Assembly (NCBI GenBank): GCA_003648815.1
Contig: QMPZ01000116.1
Coordinates: 1 to 5,188 of the forward strand
Direction of reading: 5' to 3'
DNA from: Candidatus Aerophobota bacterium
Lineage (GTDB): Bacteria > Aerophobota > Aerophobia > Aerophobales > B47-G16
DNA length: 5,188 nt
Made by a program: the position numbers and the translations under genes. The notes below the pieces were generated by a model. The model saw nothing but the letters and a program-made list of their open reading frames with translations, had not been told where the DNA came from and ran no database searches. Below are positions 1 to 5,188 of this stretch, piece after piece; positions within the stretch are counted from its first letter, which is position 1; the number at the start of each line of letters is the position of its first letter.

Positions 1-19
1 GAGTAAGAGGAGGCAATGA
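1..19 (+). other. Possible 3' end of an upstream gene, probably the partner permease
   Basis: Only a few codons are available, so this is a weak call. Two readings are possible. In frame 1 the window opens with GAG TAA, which would end an upstream protein in Glu with the stop at 4-6. In frame 2 an open stretch ends at TGA 17-19 and overlaps the permease start in an ATGA junction. Either layout fits an operon in which an OppB/DppB-type permease precedes the OppC/DppC-type permease. I lean slightly to the TAA at 4-6, because the ribosome binding site then follows the stop directly, as it does at 4836-4845. Confidence 0.3.
7..13 (+). promoter_or_regulatory. Ribosome binding site of the ABC permease
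   Basis: GAGGAGG lies 2 bases upstream of the ATG at 16. If only the GAGG at 7-10 pairs with 16S rRNA, the spacing becomes a more usual 5 bases. A second in-frame ATG at 34 (Met7) has a weaker purine-rich stretch ahead of it (20-27). The start at 16 is preferred but Met7 is not excluded. Confidence 0.6.
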
Positions 20-1122
20 AGGAAAAGGATGGGATGAGCGCTGAGGAAAGATATTATATGGCTTCCCAGTGGCAACTTATGTGGCGAAAGTTTAGAAAAC
101 ATAAGCTGGCTCTTCTGGGAGGTAGCATATTAGCCGTTTTTTACGTTTTAGCAATATTTTGTGATTTTTTTTCTCCCTATGACATATACAAGCGCTATCC
201 AGATTACATTTATTGCCCCCCGCAAAGAGTGCATTTCTTCGACCGGCAAGGATTCCATCCCCGTCCTTTCGTCTACGGGATAAAGCAGGAGATGGATCCG
301 GTAACCTGGGAGACAAGATTCACCGAGGATAAAGCTAAAAAATATCCCATCTGCTTTTTCGTCCGTGGCGATGAATATAAGCTATGGAATTTGTTCAAGG
401 CAGATGTTCACCTTTTTGGAACAAAAGAGGGGACAGTATTTCTTTTTGGAACAGATGAGATGGGCAGAGACCTTTTTTCCCGCAATCTCCACGCCGCTCG
501 CCTTTCCTTATCCATAGGGTTAGTGGGCGTAGCTCTTAGTTTCGTCATAGGGATCATATTGGGTGGAGTCTCTGGATACTATGGTGGCTCTGCGGACATG
601 ATTATCCAGAGGGTTATAGAATTTTTGATCTGCATACCAACCCTTCCTTTATGGATGGCCTTATCCGTGGCTCTGCCTAAGGATTGGTCGATAGTTAAGG
701 TTTACTTTGGTATCACCGTTATCCTCTCCCTGGTAGGATGGGGTGGATTAGCTCGGGTGGTGAGGGGAAAGTTTTTGGAGCTAAGAGAGGAGGATTTCGC
801 TATGGCGGCCAAGATCGCCGGGGCAACTGAGGGAAGGATAATAGCGAGGCATCTTGTTCCCTCCTTCTTAAGTTACCTCATAGTAAACATAACCTTATCC
901 ATACCCGGTATGATCCTGGGGGAGACTGCCTTAAGCTTTCTTGGCCTGGGCCTTCGTCCACCGGCGGTCAGCTGGGGAGTCTTATTACAGAAAGCCCAAA
1001 ATATTCGCACCGTTGCCATGTATCCCTGGCTCCTGATCCCTGCCCTTTTCGTCATCATCACCGTCCTGGCCTTCAACTTCTTGGGGGATGGCCTTCGTGA
1101 TGCGGCAGATCCTTATAAATGA
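16..1122 (+). CDS. ABC transporter permease, OppC/DppC type, with long extracytoplasmic loop
   Basis: This is an inner-membrane permease subunit of a peptide/nickel-type (Opp/Dpp) ABC importer, a family that also moves oligosaccharides. An OppC_N-like N-terminus with the first membrane helix lies at about residues 31-52. A hydrophilic loop of about 90 residues follows, then FGTDEMGRDLFSR at 144-156, the classic motif before the transport domain. Further helices lie at about 163-188, 200-220, 228-248, 284-302 and 336-357. The EAA-type loop that contacts the ATPase is at about 262-282 (MAAKIAGATEGRIIARHLVP). The late family signatures ALSFLGLGLRPP (305-316) and NFLGDGLRDAADP (354-366) are intact. 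At 368 residues it is longer than the usual 290-300, mainly because of the loop. Long-loop relatives are, as I recall, common beside glycan-degradation genes. The partner permease, binding protein and ATPases are not in the window. The family is certain; the substrate is inferred from the neighbours. Confidence 0.93.
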   Translation: MKEKDGMSAEERYYMASQWQLMWRKFRKHKLALLGGSILAVFYVLAIFCDFFSPYDIYKRYPDYIYCPPQRVHFFDRQGFHPRPFVYGIKQEMDPVTWETRFTEDKAKKYPICFFVRGDEYKLWNLFKADVHLFGTKEGTVFLFGTDEMGRDLFSRNLHAARLSLSIGLVGVALSFVIGIILGGVSGYYGGSADMIIQRVIEFLICIPTLPLWMALSVALPKDWSIVKVYFGITVILSLVGWGGLARVVRGKFLELREEDFAMAAKIAGATEGRIIARHLVPSFLSYLIVNITLSIPGMILGETALSFLGLGLRPPAVSWGVLLQKAQNIRTVAMYPWLLIPALFVIITVLAFNFLGDGLRDAADPYK

Positions 1123-1141
1123 ATCTTTCTCACCTTCTCTT

Positions 1142-1174
1142 AGCTTACCTGAGCTTTATGCCAAAGGTAAGGCT
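1142..1174 (+). repeat. Weak inverted repeat downstream of the permease stop
   Basis: TTACCT (1145-1150) pairs with AGGTAA (1165-1170). The stem extends by AGC (1142-1144) with GCT (1172-1174) across one bulged G, around a 14-base loop. An alternative pairing uses CTTT (1154-1157) with AAAG (1163-1166). It starts 20 bases after the permease stop codon, so an mRNA-end or processing stem is conceivable. No T-tract follows, so it is not called a terminator. Confidence 0.3.
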
Positions 1175-1230
1175 TTAAGCTTTGCGGCGAGGATAAATGA
1201 AAGAATAAGGCCGGAAAGCATGGCCTGAAA

Positions 1231-1287
1231 TTTCTCATGAGGATAACATAGATTTGGCTTTTCGAAGAATTGTTTTTTCTCATAGGA
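1231..1287. repeat. Imperfect direct repeat upstream of the enzyme operon
   Basis: TTTCTCATGAGGA at 1231-1243 recurs as TTTCTCATAGGA at 1276-1287, differing by one inserted base, with starts 45 bases apart. The similarity continues weakly (TAACATAGA against ACAGAGGA). The first copy contains the palindrome CTCATGAG (1234-1241). Placement 65-120 bases before the operon start would suit a regulator-binding pair, but no known operator is recognised and chance is a real alternative. Confidence 0.3.
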
Positions 1288-1337
1288 ACAGAGGATGCAG
1301 TGTAGGGGACATATAACAAGCATCGAAGAAATAAATA

Positions 1338-1350
1338 AAAGGAGAAAGGA
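1338..1350 (+). promoter_or_regulatory. Ribosome binding site of the Trp-rich protein gene
   Basis: AAAGGAGAAAGGA precedes the ATG at 1353, with GGAG at 1341-1344 giving 8 bases of spacing. This supports the start chosen for the gene. No other in-frame start codon with a comparable site is seen upstream. Confidence 0.75.
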
Positions 1351-1352
1351 AA

Positions 1353-2615
1353 ATGAGGGCATACGAGACGGAATTAACTTTTGGGGGTGAGAAAGGTCAT
1401 GCGGTAGTGGTGGAGTTTGAAAAGCCCTGGAGGCTTGTTTCCTGGTCTAAGTACCAATACATAGTAAACTGGGACTTAGGAGAGGGGGTGTGGTTTACCC
1501 CGGAGTGGTTAGAGACACACAGTCCAGATGATGGCTTCTGCTATGAGCCGCTTATGGACAAGGAGCTAAGATACAGTAGAGTGCGTATTTTAGAAGCAGG
1601 CCCGGTCAGGGCAAAGATTCACTGGCATTATGCCTTGTGTAACCCCCGCTACGAGATATTCAATGGCAATAGCACCGCTGATGAGTACTACACAGTATAT
1701 CCCGATGGGATTGCTGTAAGGAAGCTTGTTGGCTGGCCTGGCAACGAGAGCGAGTTTGGAGGAAATTCTCACTTCTGGGAGGTAATGGAGTTCATTTTGA
1801 AAACCGGAGGTATTCCCATAGAAGATGTCATAAACAAGAAGGAGTGTTTTAGTTTCCAAAGCGAGAAGGGCGAGAAGTTGTCTTTCCCCTGGCCGATTCC
1901 TAAACCATTTGCCTGGGGTCAGGAACCCCTTTGTAATTCCTACCCCCAGGTAAAGGATTGGAAATTTTACATAGGAAGGATATATCTTAAAGATAGGCCT
2001 GATCCTTTTTGCATGTTTGTGAAGGACAAGCGAATATTTCCATATAAGCCCTGCTCTTCTACTTCTTATGGTAGCTGTAACGGGGATCACCCTCCTTTAA
2101 CGCTTTGGGACATAGGTAGAAGATCCACCTGGGAAGGAGGCACCAGTGCGAGCTTTTTAAGCTGTCAAGCCATCCGACATCCCGGGGAGAAACCTCCTCG
2201 ACCTTGTGTCTGGCTTTTTTTAACTGGAGCAACTGAGCAGGACGATGCCTACCTTATCGATCTTGGTCAGTCCTGGTACAATCCAGCATATATAATAGGT
2301 CCGCCACCGGTGACTGCAGGCTACGGTGATGAACCCGTATATTATGAGGGATATTCTTTCTCAGAGCGGGCCTACCAGTTCATAAAGATGAAAGGAGAAA
2401 AGGTTAACTTCCTCATGATGCCCTCAATGGATGTGATCAATCCGGTAATTCGAGTAAGCGGGTGGAAGGCGCCATCCGTTTCTGTCTCCTTTGACGGCTA
2501 TCCCCTGGACACAAAAGATTTTCAGGCTCAACTGAAAGGAGATGAGCTTCTTCTGTGGATCAACAAAAGGGTCTCAAAAAATACAAAAGTAGAGATCGTA
2601 GAAAAGGGGAGGTAA
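1353..2615 (+). CDS. Trp-rich conserved-looking protein of unknown function in a glycan operon
   Basis: I do not recognise the family with confidence. The protein is 420 residues, with no signal peptide (it starts MRAYETELTF), no membrane helix and no obvious nucleotide-binding motif, so it is probably cytoplasmic. It is rich in aromatics, with 17 Trp (about 4%), and in short alternating hydrophobic strands, which suggests a mainly beta fold of a carbohydrate-interacting type. Segments that look constrained are VRAKIHWHYALCN (85-97), YYTVYPDGIAVRKLVGWPG (112-130), HFWEVMEFILKTGG (140-153), LWDIGRRSTWEGG (251-263) and YEGYSFSERAYQF (331-343). The last 60 residues or so (363-420) read like a small beta-sandwich. 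The gene ends 3 bases before the beta-helix hydrolase, and its last codons form that gene's ribosome binding site, so the two are co-translated. A role in binding, epimerising or cleaving the same glycan is plausible from context. A mutarotase-like or lyase-like beta-sandwich is a guess. Confidence 0.85.
   Translation: MRAYETELTFGGEKGHAVVVEFEKPWRLVSWSKYQYIVNWDLGEGVWFTPEWLETHSPDDGFCYEPLMDKELRYSRVRILEAGPVRAKIHWHYALCNPRYEIFNGNSTADEYYTVYPDGIAVRKLVGWPGNESEFGGNSHFWEVMEFILKTGGIPIEDVINKKECFSFQSEKGEKLSFPWPIPKPFAWGQEPLCNSYPQVKDWKFYIGRIYLKDRPDPFCMFVKDKRIFPYKPCSSTSYGSCNGDHPPLTLWDIGRRSTWEGGTSASFLSCQAIRHPGEKPPRPCVWLFLTGATEQDDAYLIDLGQSWYNPAYIIGPPPVTAGYGDEPVYYEGYSFSERAYQFIKMKGEKVNFLMMPSMDVINPVIRVSGWKAPSVSVSFDGYPLDTKDFQAQLKGDELLLWINKRVSKNTKVEIVEKGR
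2606..2613 (+). promoter_or_regulatory. Ribosome binding site of the GH141-like gene, inside the end of the preceding gene
   Basis: GGGGAGGT overlaps the last Gly and Arg codons and the stop of the preceding gene and lies about 6 bases before the ATG at 2619. Its good spacing fixes the start and implies translational coupling between the two genes. Confidence 0.8.
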
Positions 2616-2618
2616 GGG

Positions 2619-4838
2619 ATGCTTCGAATAAACTCGAGCAAGGCCGATTTCTATGTCTCCCCAGACGGGGACGATTCCAATCCGGGAACAGAGAAAAGGC
2701 CTTTTGCTACACTTAAGCGAGCACAGGAGGCAGTTCGCAAATTAAAAAAGAAGAAGAAAAAAGGAGCGATCATTGTTCTTGTCCGTGAGGGTACCTATTA
2801 TCTAAAAGAACCTTTGGTGTTCGGACCTGAAGATTCCGGAACTAAAGAGCAGCCAATCATTTATGCGGCCTATCCTGGCGAGAAACCCACCATCAGCGGG
2901 GGAAAGAAGCTTGCCTGCGATTGGAAACCCTACCGTGATGGCATTATGATGTGCGAACTGCCCGAAGTAAAAGAGGGAAAGCTCAGTTTTACTCAGCTTT
3001 TTGTAAATGGAAAACGACAGATCCGTGCGCGCTATCCCAACTATGATCCCGGCGAGCCTGGTGTGAGTGGCTACATTTACGTAAAGGCAAAGGTGCCGGA
3101 TAACCTTACCCCTGACAGTCCCGATCCTGATGAAGATATGACTTTCTCGGGTCAGGGGCCGAAAGGTGTATTTTACGATCCGGATACATTCACCAAGAAG
3201 AGATGGTCAAAACCAGAGGAAGCCGTTATGCACGTATTCCAGGCTGCCTACTGGGGGAATCTACAATATCAGATCAAGGATATAGACTGGAACCGCCACA
3301 TTATCTGGTTTGGGCGTGGCGGTACACAGATGGGAGCAAAATGGGCTCATGATCCCTGCGTAATCAACCACAGATCCCGGTTTTTTATCGAAAATGTATT
3401 TGAAGAGCTGGACTCTCCTGGAGAATGGTATCTTGACAGAACCGAAGGCAGACTCTATTACATGCCGGCCGAGGGGATAGATTTAGCTAAGGCAAAGGTG
3501 GAGGTACCCCTTCTTAAACAAGTTATCGAGTTTAGGGGATCGCAGGACAGGCCTGTTCAGTACATTACCTTTTCGGGGTTTCGGATTACCCATACTGCCT
3601 CTACGTTCTTCGAGCTTTACGAGGTTCCATCCTTAGGCGATTGGGCGATTCACAGAGGTGGGTCGGTCTTCTTTGAGGGTGCCCGGAATTGCAGGGTTGA
3701 AGGCTGTTTTTTCGATGCAGTTGGTGGAAATGCTGTATTTATCAACAATTACAATCGCAACATTCAAGTGGTCGACAGCCTCTTCGTCGAGACAGGTGAC
3801 AGCGCCATTTGCCTGGTAGGGTCTTATCATCTGACGGTTGGCAGCCAGAAAATGTTCCCCTATGAGTGTGTTGTATCCAATAACTTGATCCATGACTGTG
3901 GAGTCTTTGGCAAGCAGATCGCGGGCGTGTTCATTTCTGTTGCCAAGCGCATCACCGTCAGTCACAACCACATTTACAATATGCCCAGGGCAGGAATCTG
4001 CATCAATGACGGCACCTGGGGAGGACATGTTATAGAATACAATAAAATTCATGATACATGCCGCGAAACTTCGGATCATGGACCATTCAACGCCTGGGGA
4101 AGGGACAGTTACTGGTGCCTTTTGCACTCACACGGGCAGCCTTCAAAGTATCCTTCCGTTTGCCATGAGGCAGGAGATGTATTTAAAGATGCGATGGAAA
4201 CGGTAATTGTAAGGTATAACTACTTCCGTGAAAATAGCGGATGGGGATTGGACCTTGACGATGGAGCATCAAATTATCATATTTATAATAACTTGTGTGT
4301 TGGCGTCAGCATGAAGCTTCGAGAAGGTGCATATCGTCTAATCGAAAACAATATCTGGGTCAACGGAGCTAACTCTCCCTGCTTCCACGTGGGCAATGTA
4401 AATAATCATGACAGGTACGTGCGGAATATCACCGTGATGAGCACCACTTTCAGTAAGCCTGAGAATGATCTTAATTTCGAGATGGGTGCTGGTTATGGCG
4501 AAGTTTATACGTTGATCTATCCACCTGATAAGGGTCCGTGGCTGGAAGAGATTGATTATAATGTCTTTTTTAGCGATGTGGGAGAGTTTTATGCTCGTGT
4601 TCTGACAAGGGATGGGAAAAAGAAAAAGTATACCCTAAAAGAGTGGCAAGACCTTGGATTTGACAGACACTCTGTATTTGCCGATCCGATGTTTGTAGAT
4701 CCGAAGAGCGGTGATTACCGAGTAAAGCCCGAATCTCCGGCATTAAAGCTTGGTTTTAAGAACTTTGATATGGACAGATTCGGCCTGCTGCCTGATTTTC
4801 CCAAAAAATGGCTTAATGAGCAACAAAAAATTTCATAA
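2619..4838 (+). CDS. Right-handed parallel beta-helix glycoside hydrolase, GH141-like
   Basis: A probable glycan hydrolase of the pectate-lyase-like beta-helix fold. The N-terminus carries the typical opening FYVSPDGDDSNPGT (11-24) and RPFATLKRAQEAVR (27-40), then VREGTYYLKEPLVF (55-68), GPEDSGT (69-75) and QLFVNGKRQIRARYPN (126-141). This order is characteristic of GH141, whose known members include an alpha-L-fucosidase acting on rhamnogalacturonan II and a xylanase. Beta-helix coils run from about 300 to 610, with repeats such as SVFFEGARNCRVEGCFF (349-365), SNNLIHDCG (420-428) and IEYNKIHDTCRETSDHGPF (472-490). The tail FADPMFVDPKSGDYRV (687-702) is a usual ending. I cannot assign catalytic residues. 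No signal peptide precedes the domain and there are 14 Cys, so it is probably cytoplasmic, unlike many secreted relatives. A lysine run (43-48) lies between the opening strand and the first coil. Substrate is uncertain; the fucosidase gene that follows favours a fucosylated glycan. Confidence 0.88.
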   Translation: MLRINSSKADFYVSPDGDDSNPGTEKRPFATLKRAQEAVRKLKKKKKKGAIIVLVREGTYYLKEPLVFGPEDSGTKEQPIIYAAYPGEKPTISGGKKLACDWKPYRDGIMMCELPEVKEGKLSFTQLFVNGKRQIRARYPNYDPGEPGVSGYIYVKAKVPDNLTPDSPDPDEDMTFSGQGPKGVFYDPDTFTKKRWSKPEEAVMHVFQAAYWGNLQYQIKDIDWNRHIIWFGRGGTQMGAKWAHDPCVINHRSRFFIENVFEELDSPGEWYLDRTEGRLYYMPAEGIDLAKAKVEVPLLKQVIEFRGSQDRPVQYITFSGFRITHTASTFFELYEVPSLGDWAIHRGGSVFFEGARNCRVEGCFFDAVGGNAVFINNYNRNIQVVDSLFVETGDSAICLVGSYHLTVGSQKMFPYECVVSNNLIHDCGVFGKQIAGVFISVAKRITVSHNHIYNMPRAGICINDGTWGGHVIEYNKIHDTCRETSDHGPFNAWGRDSYWCLLHSHGQPSKYPSVCHEAGDVFKDAMETVIVRYNYFRENSGWGLDLDDGASNYHIYNNLCVGVSMKLREGAYRLIENNIWVNGANSPCFHVGNVNNHDRYVRNITVMSTTFSKPENDLNFEMGAGYGEVYTLIYPPDKGPWLEEIDYNVFFSDVGEFYARVLTRDGKKKKYTLKEWQDLGFDRHSVFADPMFVDPKSGDYRVKPESPALKLGFKNFDMDRFGLLPDFPKKWLNEQQKIS

Positions 4839-4845
4839 GAGGAGG
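4839..4845 (+). promoter_or_regulatory. Ribosome binding site of the fucosidase gene
   Basis: GAGGAGG follows the preceding stop codon (4836-4838) directly. Two in-frame ATG codons lie downstream, at 4846 and 4852. The first abuts the site with no spacing, while the second has the ideal 6 bases, so 4852 is taken as the start. Confidence 0.8.
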
Positions 4846-4851
4846 ATGTTT

Positions 4852-5188
4852 ATGGTCTACAAGCCATCCTGGAATTCACTCAGGACCCATATTACCCCTA
4901 AATGGTTTCAGGATGCTAAGTTCGGGATATATACCCATTGGGGGGTATATTCGGTTCCGGCATGCGGTCCGAACGGTACCTGGTACCCCTATAACATGTA
5001 CCGCGAGGGAACGCCGCAGTATGAATACCACCTCAAAACCTACGGGCATCCTTCAAAGTTTGGCTACAAGGACTTTATCCCCATGTTCAAGGCAGAAAAG
5101 TTTAATCCTGACGAGTGGGCTGAGCTGGTCAAGGAAGATGGCGCCCAGTTTGCCGGCCCGGTGGGGGAGCGTCACGATGGAGTTAGCA
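4852..5188 (+). CDS. Alpha-L-fucosidase, GH29 family, N-terminal part (cut by window end)
   Basis: This enzyme would remove terminal alpha-L-fucose by the retaining mechanism of GH29. Only the first 112 codons are present and the frame is open to the window edge; full-length members have roughly 400-500 residues. Diagnostic motifs are WFQDAKFGIYTHWGVYSVPA (18-37), with the substrate-binding His29 of the HWG motif, TWYPYNMYR (43-51), YGHPSKFGYKDFIPMF (64-79), FNPDEWAELVKEDGAQFAGP (84-103) and GERHDGVS (105-112). Two departures stand out. The last motif is normally HHDGF but here reads RHDGV (codons 5170-5184), losing the first His. The Glu usual before Trp-Tyr is Thr43. The catalytic nucleophile and acid/base lie beyond the window. 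No signal peptide is present, so a cytoplasmic location is likely. It is 13 bases from the GH141-like gene and surely in the same operon. Confidence 0.92.
   Translation, partial: MVYKPSWNSLRTHITPKWFQDAKFGIYTHWGVYSVPACGPNGTWYPYNMYREGTPQYEYHLKTYGHPSKFGYKDFIPMFKAEKFNPDEWAELVKEDGAQFAGPVGERHDGVS

Larger units (their letters stand above)
1123..1352. other. Intergenic region, 230 bases, no gene seen
   Basis: The stretch separates the permease from the enzyme operon. Every + strand ATG here soon meets a stop, except one at 1295 that runs out of frame into the next gene and has no properly spaced ribosome binding site. It holds a weak hairpin (1142-1174), a short inverted repeat (AGGCC 1208-1212 with GGCCT 1222-1226) and an imperfect direct repeat (1231-1243 and 1276-1287). 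No hairpin is followed by a run of T, so there is no intrinsic terminator that I can support. TATAAC at 1312-1317 resembles a -10 box, but no good -35 box sits 16-18 bases upstream. An independent promoter for the downstream genes is possible but unproven. Confidence 0.6.

Noticed and set aside
1208..1226. AGGCC/GGCCT inverted repeat as a possible terminator
   Set aside because: The stem is only 5 pairs (6 with a G-T pair) and no T-tract follows, so it does not meet the pattern of an intrinsic terminator.
1312..1317. TATAAC as a -10 box for the enzyme operon
   Set aside because: The bases 16-18 positions upstream (around CAGAGG) do not resemble a -35 box and there is no extended -10 TG, so chance is likely in this A/T-rich leader.
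1156..1362. 68-codon open frame on the - strand with hydrophobic N-terminus, spanning the intergenic gap
   Set aside because: No ribosome binding site lies ahead of its ATG, it runs into the start of the gene at 1353, and its composition looks like the reverse of A/G-rich leader sequence.
1590..2090. 166-codon open frame on the - strand
   Set aside because: It lies wholly inside the gene at 1353-2615, has no ribosome binding site or recognisable motif, and is a shadow of that coding frame.
2744..2750. A AAA AAG heptamer in the correct phase for -1 ribosomal slippage, in the lysine run of the GH141-like gene
   Set aside because: The -1 frame reaches a TGA at about 2786 after roughly a dozen codons and would only give a short useless product. 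No obvious stimulatory stem follows, and the zero frame continues through a complete, conserved domain. It is best explained as a run of Lys codons.
3633..4127. 164-codon open frame on the - strand
   Set aside because: It lies wholly inside the GH141-like gene opposite its conserved beta-helix coils; no family features of its own.
1..5188. CRISPR arrays, tRNA or rRNA genes, insertion sequences and attachment sites
   Set aside because: No regularly spaced repeats, cloverleaf-like sequence, transposase motif or terminal inverted repeats were seen anywhere in the window.

Overview
The window looks like part of a bacterial carbohydrate-uptake and breakdown locus. All genes lie on the + strand. 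In order they are an ABC-importer permease of the oligopeptide/dipeptide type (16-1122), a 230-base gap, an unrecognised Trp-rich protein (1353-2615), a large right-handed beta-helix protein resembling glycoside hydrolase family GH141 (2619-4838), and the first 112 codons of a GH29-type alpha-L-fucosidase (4852 to the window edge). Families were recognised from sequence motifs by eye; no database search was run.

The last three genes are almost certainly one operon. The gaps are 3 and 13 bases, and each gene has a strong purine-rich ribosome binding site overlapping or directly following the previous stop codon. The permease is separated from them by a non-coding stretch with short repeats and a weak hairpin but no convincing terminator. 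It may therefore be read through into the enzyme genes, or the enzymes may have their own promoter. The substrate-binding protein, the partner permease and the ATPases are not visible and are expected upstream.

None of the three downstream proteins has a recognisable signal peptide, and the beta-helix protein carries 14 cysteines. The simplest reading is that fucose-containing oligosaccharides are imported by the ABC system and taken apart in the cytoplasm by the GH141-like and GH29 enzymes, with the unknown protein taking part in the same process. This is inference from family and context; the substrate is not shown.

The organism cannot be named. Moderate GC, Lys/Glu-rich proteins, strong Shine-Dalgarno sites and a long-loop OppC-like permease beside glycan enzymes would fit an uncultured or thermophilic polysaccharide degrader (Armatimonadota, Planctomycetota, Chloroflexota, Thermotogota or a deep-branching Firmicute), but this is weak evidence.

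The best candidates for something undescribed are the 420-residue unknown protein and the altered catalytic-site motif of the fucosidase (Arg-His-Asp-Gly in place of His-His-Asp-Gly).
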